Positions 54,969-64,000 of a stretch of DNA of 64,000 bases are shown here, piece by piece (position 1 is the first letter of the stretch; each line of letters begins with the position of its first letter). The notes beneath the pieces were generated by a model. That model did no database searches. It had not been told where the DNA came from and saw only the letters and a list, made by a program, of their open reading frames with translations. This DNA is from Crossaster papposus (taxonomy: Eukaryota > Echinodermata > Asteroidea > Velatida > Solasteridae). The position numbers and the translations under genes are program-made. The stretch is from assembly GCA_037893245.1 (NCBI GenBank), contig JBAIAA010000893.1, positions 620,001 through 684,000 on the forward strand, given 5' to 3'.

Positions 54969-57900
54969 GGGCACTTTGGGAGACAATCCCATAGAGATGT
55001 ACACAAACTTAAAACAGTCCTAACTTGTTTACCCTAACCCTTTTCTCTAAGATCTTCGAGATTTATGCTATTTAGATCAAAATCTGTCATTTTAGAGCAA
55101 AAATAACTCCCAAATATCGTTTTGTAGGGTAGCTAGACACTTAGGGAGACACTGAAATGTCTCCCTAAGTGCCACTGTCTCCTTATTACCTAAAAACTTA
55201 CGCTAATTTGTCTCCCCAAGTGCCTATTTGGAAGAATTATCCTTACTGGCAGTTGAGAAGGTGAATTGCGAAGGACGCGGCTACAACGTGGTCGAGTCGA
55301 TGGCATCTAGACAGCCGCCATACGACCCTATATCTGACCTCGGGGCACAGCCAGAGATTGATTGAATTATTGCTTACAATTTGTATCCCTGTTCATCAGG
55401 AACAAGACCATTCCTGCAAACAGCTCGAGATCAGCGCAATTTTGTCTCTACCTTCACAGGTATACCCATTTATACTCCTGGGTGGAGCAAGGCAATTGCC
55501 GTAAACTATCTTGCCCAAGAACACAAGCACCATGTGTACCACTGACCACCACGTCCTTTGAATACAAACATTAGGTTTTGGTGGTTTTCTTTTGGTATCT
55601 TTTAATACTTTCAAGTAAAAAACAAAACTGGTTAATAGTTAGACTTACTGGCAAAATGGTTGAAGTAACGGTCCTCTCTTCCAAACATCTGAGCAGGTCT
55701 CAGAATAGTTGCGTCCGGGTACTCCTCCTTGACGACATTCTCACCCGCGGCCTGTCACAGAAACAGCCAAACAGCCACCTCAATAGTTTTGAACCATTGC
55801 AAGAAAGGTATATTCTCTATGCTTCACGCTACGATTTTGATTTTATTTTATGAAATGGAGACATTCAAAGAGCTTCAAAATGATGTACAACTTGGCCTTG
55901 TAGGTGCTATATTTTTTTGAGACATAAGTATATAATACTTGGAGGTCGAGCTAACTAGTACAACGTTCACTTGGTACCACTACTAAACCTAACAAAACCT
56001 AACAAAACCTGCAGTTGGGGTTTGATGGGTTTGGTGTAGTTAGGGTTAATATCTTGACATCCCAAGGAAGATACACAGACAGTCTCACCTTTGTTCGGAG
56101 GAATTTGGACGGCGAGGCCATGTCAGCGTTTAGCGCCGACACGTGGATAAACCGATTGACACCTGTCTTCTTAGCGATGCGGGCTAGGTTACGAGCGCCC
56201 TCTATGTGCATGTCTTCAAAAGTAAAATTCCTGCGAGAAAAAAATAAAAATAAAAACGATTATAAAGAATAAGTTGTTTTTACATGTGGTTGTTTTCAAT
56301 TTTCATGTAATATCAATTAATAACAAATTTTTAGGTTGAACCGAGACATTGACCGGTGCAGCATTGGAACCTGGCACCTACAAAACGCCGCTCCGCTGCT
56401 CTAACAAACTGGGCTATCTCTCCCTGTGTTTTGATGCGCTAGTCAGAAGGGTACAACTTGACCCCGTGTTCAACTTGACCCCGGGTTCAACTCGACCCCG
56501 GGTTCAACTCGACCCCGGGTTCAACTCGACCCCGGGTTCAACTCGACCCCGGGTTCAACTCGACCCCGGGTTCAACTCGACCCCGGGTTCAACTCGACCC
56601 CGGGTTCAACCTCAACCCCGGGTTCAACCTCAACCCCGGGTTCAACTCACCTCGTTTCATAGTCCTTGCCTATCAGGTTGATCACCACATTGCAGTGTTG
56701 CATGATGTCAGCAATCAGATCTCGATCTCGCAGATTACATTGCTGGCAACATTTTCAAAAAGATACTTTGCGTTATTTAATATGATTCTATTCTCGTACT
56801 GAAACAATGGTTCCTAGAGAGTGCATTTGTTTCCCAAAAAATAAAAACCAAACCCCTAAATTTACCAGATGACTAAATTTACCAGATGACTAAATTTACC
56901 AGATGACTAAATTTACCAGATGACTAAATTTACCAGATGGCTAAAAAGCGAGTAAATTTGGCCTAAACTGATTAACTTGCATGATTTCCAGCACTCCTGG
57001 TGCCTGACTGGTAACGGGATTTAGGCGCACTTGTAAAATTAAAGCCTTACTCACCCTGAAGAGGATCTGACCCAGATCCCCCATGACCTTGTAGTGCATT
57101 AGGTGGTAGTGATCGCAACGATGTGGGATCATGACCTGTGACCCCTCGCGACCTATGACCCAAATAACAAAATAAAGTGCTCCATAAGCATCTATCATCA
57201 ATATTATTCCCAAATCTATCAAAACCCATTCCCCCATTTTCACAAATTTTGGGGGACTTGGTCTCGGAAATTGATACAAAATTCAACTTTTCTTTAAAAA
57301 TAACAGCACACCAGGTGCCATGATTTCCCAGGATGCTTGAGACTGTTATTCACTTACAGTCAAGTAAGGTATTTCATAATAATTCTGCAGTTTTTTTTGT
57401 TTATGTTTGTAAATAGTATCCTACCTTTAACCAGTTTGCGCCGGGATTATTTTAACATCACTGAGCCGACGCGCGGGATTATTTTTAACAAAACTCGATC
57501 CGAGGCGGGTTCAGGCCGATGGTACCGGGAAGCACACCCACGCATTTCCAGCCTTGCTTGCTGCTGACAGACATTTCCGGCCTTGCTCGTGACGTGTTTA
57601 TGCGTCATCCGTTTTGAATCTGGGTAAAACTTTGCGTTTATATTCGTCATCCGGCGCAAACTGGTTAAAGGTAAAACTCTTTACCTAGTCTAGAGACGAC
57701 ATACTGGCCCAGAAATCCGCTGGCTCCAAACACCGCAGCTACAATGCCGTTGAATGAAGACCGACCTCCTCTTCCTTTGGGTATGAGGGAGTGGTGGTAT
57801 GTACCGGCATGGCGGTGGTGCGACTCGCTGGCGCAGACGATCGGCCGCGATATCGATATGCACTCTGAAAAACAAACAAAAACAAAATGACCGAGACCAA

Positions 57901-58795
57901 TCAATATTAAAAGTAGACGGTGACATTTACAGCCAGACATTGGTCATTTTCAGATGGTTATTACATATGTGACCTGTTCCCACGAAACCCGGACGAAGTC
58001 GAACCAGTCAATTTCGAGTAAAAACAACGTGCAAAGTCATTTCGGGTTGGAATCGTTCATTTTTTTTTTTCGGGATGACCGTCTTTTTTACATTTTTATC
58101 TATCATTTTACTCTAAAAATGAAAAAAATCTGTTAAAGTAAAATTGACCTTGTAGCTAGAGTGCACTGATACATGTACATGTTTCAATACCTGGGAATTT
58201 CCCAGCGAATGCTACCTGACGGCAATTTGCTTCGCATTGGGATGATTGGCAGTTGGTAAATACGGAAATGGCGACAAATAAAATGATATATATCATGTTT
58301 GGCGCGATCGGTGGATCTGCGCTAGTACAAGTAGGGCCTATCACTCAATCGCGCAGTCCCATAAAGGGGCGGGGCATGTGGGGGAACAATTGATAGGCGC
58401 ATAATGATGCGCAATACTTGGTTTCTGCAACATTAATTAATTTTGAAAATTATGTTGATACTGTTCATACTGGTAGAAAGCAATGCATAGGTAGACCTAT
58501 AATTTTGAATAAACAAACAAATAAATTAAATGATCCTAGGTTTTTTCCGTTTTCCTTAAATTGGTAAAAAACAATGGTTTACATAGGCCTCCGTAGTTAT
58601 TAACAACTTTAACTCTCTATTACACGTTACAAATTGTTTGTTAAAACTTTACATGAAGTGTTATCTCTCAAGATAGCTTCAAATAGTAAAAATAAATATT
58701 ACATAACAATCTGCCACTCGCTAAATTAATACTTCTGCTCCAAACTTACTCGTTAACGCGGACGTTTTTCGAATCAAGACAGTGAGCGCCGCCAT
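51356..58795 (-). CDS. NDUFA9: NDUFA9, mitochondrial complex I accessory subunit, complete
   Basis: Ten exons on the - strand (58750-58795, 57685-57864, 57055-57152, 56651-56742, 56089-56230, 55649-55751, 54817-54884, 53755-53831, 52301-52463, 51356-51523) sum to 1,137 nt: 378 aa plus TAG, against 377 aa in human. Every junction is GT-AG in the right phase. The protein is an atypical short-chain dehydrogenase-like NADPH-binding subunit of the complex I matrix arm near the quinone site. Visible: an N-terminus free of acidic residues up to residue 29 with Arg/Lys (mitochondrial presequence), [14 protein letters not shown], the dinucleotide motif GASGFLG at residues 62-68, [59 protein letters not shown], and [15 protein letters not shown] near the C-terminus. 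Confidence 0.98.
52301..52463 (-). CDS. NDUFA9: NDUFA9 exon 9
   Basis: Acceptor ACGTTCCACGCTAG, donor GAACTG|GTCAGT. Encodes [20 protein letters not shown] and later [14 protein letters not shown]. Confidence 0.95.
52514..52763. repeat. foldback family A copy
   Basis: ACGGAG / CTCCGT type, complete, in NDUFA9 intron 8. Confidence 0.85.
52872..53510. repeat. family C element with 54-bp tandem expansion
   Basis: The first 54 bp (AGGTAGGATACACCATTGGT to GGGTGGATGTA) are repeated about 6.5 times at 52872-53240; the rest of the element and its right end (ATAGTGTATCCTACCTTC) are present. The multiple-of-three period makes a spurious open frame. Confidence 0.8.
53511..53700. repeat. family B element, degenerate
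   Basis: CAACCAGTTCGCGTCGGATG start and GTCACGAGCAAGGCCGGAAA inside; the right part has decayed. Confidence 0.6.
53755..53831 (-). CDS. NDUFA9: NDUFA9 exon 8
   Basis: Acceptor GTAACGCAG, donor GTCGG|GTAAGT. Encodes [20 protein letters not shown] and TFELVG. Confidence 0.96.
53980..54365. repeat. family C element
   Basis: AAAGGTAGGTTACACCATTG start, GCAAATGGTGTATACTACCT end. Confidence 0.78.
54545..54790. repeat. family F element, short core
   Basis: GATGTAGTCGAGTCCATCAC start, GCAGGGACTCGACTACAACC end; core GGACTTGTGACTGGCTT in two to three copies. In NDUFA9 intron 7. Confidence 0.75.
54817..54884 (-). CDS. NDUFA9: NDUFA9 exon 7
   Basis: Acceptor TTCATCGTGCAG, donor GTCTAT|GTAAGT. Encodes [20 protein letters not shown] and VY. 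Confidence 0.95.
54929..54966. repeat. (AAT)n microsatellite
   Basis: About 12 copies in NDUFA9 intron 6. Confidence 0.95.
55138..55172. repeat. small perfect hairpin
   Basis: CACTTAGGGAGACA and TGTCTCCCTAAGTG are exact complements around a CTGAAA-like loop; NDUFA9 intron 6. Confidence 0.85.
55649..55751 (-). CDS. NDUFA9: NDUFA9 exon 6
   Basis: Acceptor GTTTCTGTGACAG, donor GCCA|GTAAGT. Encodes [20 protein letters not shown] then [14 protein letters not shown]. Confidence 0.97.
56089..56230 (-). CDS. NDUFA9: NDUFA9 exon 5
   Basis: Acceptor TTTTTCTCGCAG, donor ACAAAG|GTGAGA. Encodes [20 protein letters not shown] then [19 protein letters not shown]. Confidence 0.97.
56355..56425 (-). repeat. 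tRNA-like SINE fragment
   Basis: On the - strand GATAGCCCAGTTTGTTAGAG (A box) is followed by AGGTTCCAATGCTGC (weak B box) in NDUFA9 intron sequence. Confidence 0.4.
56451..56648. repeat. 18-bp tandem array (GTTCAACTCGACCCCGGG)
   Basis: About 11 copies ending against the NDUFA9 exon 4 donor (GT at 56649-56650). Confidence 0.93.
56651..56742 (-). CDS. NDUFA9: NDUFA9 exon 4
   Basis: Acceptor GTTGCCAG, donor ACGAG|GTGAGT. Encodes [20 protein letters not shown] then [10 protein letters not shown]. An 18-bp tandem array begins at once in the downstream intron. Confidence 0.94.
56858..56943. repeat. 18-bp tandem repeat (AAATTTACCAGATGACTA)
   Basis: Five copies in NDUFA9 intron 3. Confidence 0.9.
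57055..57152 (-). CDS. NDUFA9: NDUFA9 exon 3
   Basis: Acceptor TTTGGGTCATAG, donor TTCAGG|GTGAGT. Encodes [20 protein letters not shown] and [12 protein letters not shown]. Confidence 0.97.
57428..57668. repeat. family B element
   Basis: TTTAACCAGTTTGCGCCGGG start, TCCGGCGCAAACTGGTTAAA end; complete; abuts the NDUFA9 exon 2 donor region (57679). Confidence 0.82.
57685..57864 (-). CDS. NDUFA9: NDUFA9 exon 2 (presequence end, Rossmann motif)
   Basis: Acceptor GTTTTTCAG, donor CTAG|GTAAAG on the - strand. Residues 16-75 include [20 protein letters not shown] and [10 protein letters not shown]. Confidence 0.96.
57966..58150. repeat. family E element, one end only
   Basis: TGTGACCTGTTCCCACGAAA start, then CCCGGACGAAGTCG; no second end. 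In NDUFA9 intron 1. Confidence 0.6.
58750..58795 (-). CDS. NDUFA9: NDUFA9 exon 1 (coding part)
   Basis: ATG at 58793-58795 in AAAACATGGCGGCGC; encodes [15 protein letters not shown], then A|GTAAGT. Start of the mitochondrial targeting peptide. Confidence 0.93.
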
Positions 58796-58800
58796 GTTTT
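58786..58800 (-). promoter_or_regulatory. YY1-like motif over NDUFA9 start codon
   Basis: On the - strand AAACATGGCGGCGC spans the ATG, close to the YY1 consensus (A)ANATGGCGGC. The same arrangement is seen at KRR1. Confidence 0.35.
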
Positions 58801-61299
58801 ACCGTCACAACTGCACTGGTAACCAGTCGAAATTGCTGCAGTAAAGAATATAAAGTGACACGAAACCAGCGCAACAACAGAAATACGGAGGCCGGTAACG
58901 AACATAAAGCGCAAGTTGGTAAATTTTCCTCTACTTTTGTACGGTACCTAGTCTCCCAATACGAAAAATATATAGATTGTACGGGGGATCTGACTCATAA
59001 CTCATGATACGTCCACGAAATATAAACGTAGTCGAGTCGCATATTTTTTGTCCGGTGTTTTCAGCGTCATTATTGTCTGTTGATAAACAACGTATTGCAG
59101 TGAAAGTGTGTAGCACTAAAGTTAGGTATGCTAGGTGAAATATTGGTTTATTTCTAACGTAAAATTTAACTGAAAAAAAGAATTGTGTTATTTTAATTTA
59201 CCGCGATATCGAACTCTGCCAGAGGCAGCCAGTCTCTATGCCGGGATATCGTATAGCGCCCTCATGCATGCTCTATGGCTAGACCGAATTACTGGACTCT
59301 ACTCTAGTTATCGCTTTTTTAACATTTGTAACTCGGTCTAGTTGTAGGCCAAGATTTTCAACAATAATAAGCTTTTTTTGCAGTTACACTCGCACATGCC
59401 CGAACTTGCTGTAAAGGGTTTTGAGCTGTTCTATCGATTTAACGCACTTACAAGCACTTACCTCGATGCCTTATACCCCTAAAATATATTTTAATGTACT
59501 CACCTTTTTTTCGATGGAAGAATTCGGTGAAAAATTGGTCGATTTCTGTCAGGTTTTCGATGAATCGCTAGATAAAATTGTTGTTGGTAACGAGATCGGT
59601 GTGGGTCCGTTTTTTACCCACAATTCATAGCGCTAAAAGGGCTTTCCCCACAGCCGGTCCAATCACAGCGAACGTACGATGTTTTGCGTGCGGAAATTGT
59701 TTGGCTCAGCGCGCATGCGCAGTACGTGGATTCTGTCCCTACTGTTAGCCTGGACGAAACGAAGGGCGCCCTCGGATCGAAAAGGGGGTAAAAACGACGT
59801 CAAATGTCATATTTTGTGTCAAAAATAAATTATTTCTCTCTGGAAACACAGTTACAAGTAATTCCACACAAGGCACATACAAAACTTTCACTTTTTTACA
59901 CTTTCCCGCAGTTTTGATTAAAATATGATATAAAATTGAGGCAAAAACATCGTCCGAAAATGGCCCAAAAAGCAAAAATTGACTTTTAAATTTCCCGCTC
60001 CGCGCGGCTCCAAAAGTGGGCCAATGAGAGGCTCCATTTGTAGATCGGGAGGGCATCGCCGTTTCCCAATCAATTTTAACAGTTTTAGTCTTAAATAAAA
60101 GCAAAAACATGATTCTGTAACTAGCATATGCGTACTAAACGCGATATGAATATTAATTAGGTCTTAAAACAAAAGAAAACCTTAAAAAGCGAACAACTTC
60201 AGATTCCTAGGTAGTACGCCCTCCCCCATATATCATTGGAAAGTCTATGTCATGCTCTATCCGTTCGTGTATAGGTCGTACCTTGAGATTGAGGGGCACT
60301 GTGAGATAAAGAGAGTTTACTAAATTGTGTTTCAGCCAGTCTGTGATCGGCCTCTAAATGCGCACACCGGCAACGGAGCCGGTGCCAGACTCGCCACGTT
60401 GCGCAATTTTCACACAATGCACGTGTGCGCGTGGGCACGCCGCGTCTGTTCCGTATACTCAACTATGGACCAATGGTGTACATGTACACTGTACATAATG
60501 TATGTACACGCGTTGTTGTTTGGATTCACTGTGTTTGCATGGATCGTTGTTGGATTATAATTATGGGAATATCGGTCACTTTCGTTGTTTTTTAAGGTGA
60601 TATTCAATTTCTGTTCTTTTTCTACATTCATTTTATTGAGAAAAATCGGCCAGATATTTTTGTAGATACAATTTTCTGAAAAGGCCCAAAGTTACGTAAT
60701 TCTATAATGTGACACCAGAGCTATCAATGGCCTTGAGAAGTGATTTATGACCATTTTCCACTGTTTTTATCTTGGCAAATCTTGGCTTGTACACGATGAA
60801 ACTCCTTTAACTGAAAGAAAACAGACAAAACAGCACTGTGTTAAAGGTTGAATGCTCTGGCCTTGCTCTATGTATAAACAAAAGACCCTTTAAAATTGAG
60901 AAAAGTTTTATTGGTTGCTAGGCAACAATTCCCTGTGGTTTTACCCCACACGAGGCTCAGCTTAAACAGTCATAACCTTGGATTGCCTGGGTCAAATTTA
61001 TCCAAACAAAAACCAGATGTCTTATCTCAACCTGCTTCATGGCTAGGTGGGAAAAAGGGCACTGGCTGCTGGCTTAAAAAAAAGTCCACCATCGCTACTA
61101 CTGTAAGTGTAACCATGGAGAAATTTCTCCATGCTGTAACGGCCTTTTTTTATTTTAGATAAGTCGACCCAACACTATACAGCACATTAGCCAGAATTTC
61201 TTTACAGTTGATGACACTAATTCTTTTTGGTATGATACAACAATTTGTTTCTGTATTTCAAAAGATTTAATTTTATTTCCTTTTCTTTTTTCGGAGCAG
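58796..61299. other. divergent intergenic region NDUFA9 / TXNL4A
   Basis: No supported coding frame. CpG-rich stretches at 59200-59300 and 59640-59800 and near 60330-60460, with the NRF1 palindrome at 59711; likely holds the noncoding first exon and promoter of TXNL4A. Confidence 0.5.
59705..59724. promoter_or_regulatory. NRF1-type palindrome between NDUFA9 and TXNL4A
   Basis: GCGCATGCGC at 59711-59720 is the perfect NRF1 core (consensus YGCGCAYGCGCR), in a locally CpG-rich stretch (59640-59800). It lies about 0.9 kb upstream of NDUFA9 and 1.7 kb upstream of the TXNL4A ATG, so it may mark the TXNL4A first exon. Confidence 0.45.
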
Positions 61300-61826
61300 G
61301 TCAATTGGGCCTAATAAATATCTCCATCCTCCTCGTGCTGCATCAAACTCGACCGAGACCGCCCTACCAGTGAAGTGGAACGCCCCATCTCCCAGCCATG
61401 TCCTACATGCTAACACACTTGCACAACGGCTGGCAGGTGGACCAGGCCATTACCTCGGAGGAGGACAAAGTGGTCATTATCCGCTTCGGCCACGACTGGG
61501 ACCCCACCTGCATGAACATGGACGAGATCTTGTTCAAGATCGCCGACAAGGTCAAAAACTTTGCCATGATCTACCTGGTGGACATCACCAAAGTCCCCGA
61601 CTTCAACAAGATGTACGAGCTCTACGACCCGTGCACGACTATGTTCTTCTTCCGCAACAAGCACATCATGATCGACTTGGGCACGGGTAACAACAACAAG
61701 ATCAACTGGACGTTGGAGGACCCACAAGAGATGATTGACATTGTGGAGACGGTTTACAAAGGGGCGAGGAAGGGGCGCGGTCTGGTCGTCTCGCCTAAGG
61801 ATTACTCTACCAAATACAGATACTGA
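61300..61826 (+). CDS. TXNL4A: TXNL4A (Dim1/U5-15kD), complete, intronless coding region
   Basis: Coding region 61398-61826, 142 aa plus TGA, exactly the length of human TXNL4A and near identical (MSYMLTHLHNGWQVDQAI start, SPKDYSTKYRY end). The protein has a thioredoxin fold, is a U5 and U4/U6.U5 tri-snRNP component and is needed for pre-mRNA splicing. It lacks the CxxC redox pair (WDPTCMNMDE in its place), as in the family. A strong acceptor (TTTTCTTTTTTCGGAGCAG) ends at 61299, so the exon probably begins at 61300 with 98 nt of 5'UTR, and a noncoding first exon lies upstream. Unlike KRR1 and NDUFA9 the coding part is in one exon. All residues typical of the family appear intact, so it is probably functional. 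Confidence 0.97.
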
Positions 61827-61895
61827 TCGGCCATTCTTAGGAGGACCAAACTATCTCAATGCTCATCTTGCATGTTTTTTACTCTGCATCTTAAA

Positions 61896-62047
61896 CTTTA
61901 ACCCTAACCCTCCAGGTTATTTTGGCTAGAAACCCTGCCAGACGCAACAGATTGCATAATTTGTCACATGGACTTGTGTGCAGAGTACAGCAAGGTCAAG
62001 CAGTCGCCACAGATGCACTGTGCTGGGTTTGGCAGGGTTAGAGTTAA
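61896..62047. repeat. short element with AACCCTAACCC ends
   Basis: TAACCCTAACCCTCCAGG start, TTTGGCAGGGTTAGAGTTAA end; inner ACCCTGCCAGACGCAACAG. Related to 63633-63950. In TXNL4A 3' region. Confidence 0.7.
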
Positions 62048-62570
62048 CTCACTGTATATTTATTTCAAATGTCTTTAGATAACATATTTTGAAATTATCT
62101 TACTTAACAATTTGTTTTATTGTTCAAGACGCCCATTTTATTCATTTTAAGACCCCTTGATAAAAAATAAAAAAAAAAAATTTAATTGGTAATTCTGACT
62201 TATCAGAACAACAAATTAGTAATTCACTTAAGTGCCAGTAACACTCTTTCCACCCCCCCCCCCTCCCTTTTCATCTTCCAAACTAAAAAGAAAACAAAAA
62301 GCCAACACAGGGTCTAATGTTATTTCAACACCCCCCCCCCCCCCCTCTCCAAAACAAAAAAAATTGATTTGATAGATGTACTCGTAAATGACAGCATTTT
62401 CTTTTTAAATATACGACAATTAAAAATAAAAAATAAACAAATCTGACATTCGCAAGAAAGTGTGATAATTATTTCTTTATTTCATGTTTGCCTTTAAACA
62501 CTTGGTCATTTCCAAACCTAGGCTTTGCTCCTAGCTTTGGCTTTTGTCTCCTGTGCGGACTCTAAACAAT

Positions 62571-63021
62571 TGTGACCCGCTCCATCGAAATCAGGAATAA
62601 GTCGCAACATGACCTTTGGAGATATGCACATGGTGAGAAAGGGAATTTCATAAGCTTTCTAATGATACTCATCACAAGTGTGTATCTGTTTAGGTTAACG
62701 AGTTATGGTCTGATGAAGATGACAGGTGTATGTATATTTATTTGCCGAATCCACATTCCGAGAAAAACTGCTTTGAAATAAACAAAATTGACCAAAATCA
62801 TACGGACAGCGCACACAAATCCTCTTTATTTTCATCTTTATTGATCGTTTTTACATACAAGACATTAATGACAATAATCTGTGATAACTACACTTCCTAA
62901 AAATACAATGTTCAGAAAATCGACTTGGTCACGATTTTCACCCATGCGTTCACTTTAACGGCCGATTGCGTAAAACGGCCTCAGCGACTTATTCCTGATT
63001 ACGATGGAGCGGGTCACAATT
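62571..63021. repeat. family E foldback element
   Basis: TTGTGACCCGCTCCATCGAA start, TACGATGGAGCGGGTCACAA end; arm type ATCAGGAATAAGTCGC. Confidence 0.85.
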
Positions 63022-63632
63022 GAAGTCGTGATATTCAGCAACGGAACCCGTACTGAAGAGCAGCCAGAGTTTGGAAAATGCTTACTAGTTTTTTAATACA
63101 ACTGCACTACATTTTGAACTGAAAAATAAATAAATAACATCTACAGTGATATCCTATTGGATTTAGTTAAGACTCATACACATTACATGTACATTTCTAA
63201 TTAATAATAATATTCCATGATTTGTGCGTTATATATCACTATTTTAACTCTAACACGATAAACCACAAATTTACAAAAATACACTTTTAAATCAGATCAT
63301 AATTTCCGTAATGACTTTATAAATTGCATAATATAATTACATAAGACACGTAGCATTTAATAGATTAACAACAAATATCTAAATTTTTCTTTTTAAAATG
63401 GACAATTTTTTGCCATTGATTTGATCTTATTCGATAAACTACAATTTAAAAAAAATAGTCGCACTTTGTCACAAATCACAACTGCAAAACAAGATTAGGG
63501 GAAGAATGTCGTGTCCTGTCGCCACTTTTGTGGTGTACGAAATTAAGAACATTTAAAATGTCTTTTACATTTTTTTCACTGGTTGGCCTTTGAGATGATG
63601 AGAAAAAAGTGGCGTCAGGGTATTCAGTTGAT

Positions 63633-63950
63633 TAATCCTAACCCTATTTTGACTAGAAACCCTGCCAGACACAGCAACATGCAGCATTTGTCAAAGCGAC
63701 AACCCTGCCCAGTGCAGCAAGATCCATCAGGTCAAAAATCTCAAGGTCAAACTGCCTCAGAGTCTGTGGTTACCCAACGCAGCAGGGTTCATCTCTGGCA
63801 TTGTTTAACGGGGACTAGCTCTCAATAGTCTTAGACTGTGGTCGTTTATGCACTGGTGTTGACAACTGAATGCATCAAAGTTCACCGGTGAAAAAAATTG
63901 CTTTTTTCTGATGCACTGTGCTGCGGCGTCTGGCAGGGTTAGGGTTAACA
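63633..63950. repeat. element with AACCCTA / CAGGGTTAGGGTT ends
   Basis: TAATCCTAACCCTATTTTGA start and GTCTGGCAGGGTTAGGGTTA end; shares GAAACCCTGCCAGAC and GATGCACTGTGCTG with 61896-62047. Confidence 0.7.
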
Positions 63951-64000
63951 AATATTTAGTACATCCGGCACAGTCCAACTCTACTTTAGAGATACGTCAA

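Larger units (their letters stand above)
61827..64000. other. TXNL4A 3' region and downstream
   Basis: Two AACCCTA-ended elements, C runs at 62252 and 62330, a family E element, and AT-rich sequence with AATAAA hexamers near 62165 and 62430 that could end TXNL4A. No gene seen. Confidence 0.5.

Noticed and set aside
59745..60110. 121-codon - strand frame
   Set aside because: No start context, no recognisable domain, low-complexity composition typical of intergenic DNA.
61410..61727. Frames overlapping TXNL4A in other phases and on the - strand
   Set aside because: Shadows of a highly conserved coding sequence.

Overview
This is animal nuclear DNA: GC-rich coding exons sit in AT-rich introns full of short palindromic repeats. 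Four protein-coding genes can be reconstructed exon by exon, with GT/AG borders and matching phases. Proteins are deuterostome-like. The abundance of short foldback elements and simple satellites suggests a marine invertebrate deuterostome, most likely an echinoderm (perhaps a sea star). The species is inferred, not proven.

Layout. (1) About 352-33051, + strand: the 3' three-quarters of a large PLEKHA5/6/7-type scaffold gene (21 well-phased exons plus a candidate 27-nt microexon, alternative ends, about 1,640 codons in the window; the WW and PH exons of the family would lie upstream). (2) 36614-43991, +: complete KRR1, 7 exons, 373 aa, a small-subunit processome KH protein. (3) 51356-58795, - strand: complete NDUFA9, 10 exons, 378 aa, a mitochondrial complex I subunit. 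(4) 61398-61826, +: complete TXNL4A/Dim1, 142 aa, a U5 snRNP protein whose coding region has no intron. KRR1 and NDUFA9 are tail to tail across 7.4 kb of repeats. NDUFA9 and TXNL4A are head to head across 2.6 kb that contains a perfect NRF1-type palindrome. The three housekeeping genes serve ribosome assembly, respiration and splicing and share no pathway.

Repeats dominate the rest. At least six foldback/MITE-like families recur: A (ends like GGGGCCAATTTCATAGAG), B (TTAACCAGTTCGCGCCGG), C (AAAGGTAGGATACACCATT), D (GGGATCGTATACGTTTGGTAA without its last base), E (TGTGACC ends, about 430 bp) and smaller ones. In A and E the two ends of one copy vary together, so each copy stays palindromic although copies differ. 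Tandem arrays are numerous. The largest, at 46.7-50.3 kb, is a 68-bp satellite with inverted sub-blocks and an exact 748-bp higher-order period, and it lies between the two halves of a split family A element. Inside the PLEKHA-like gene, two exons have their 3' halves and 5' splice sites duplicated in tandem into the following intron.

Limits: exon calls rest on reading frame, splice consensus and remembered family sequences. No transcript, alignment or database search was available.
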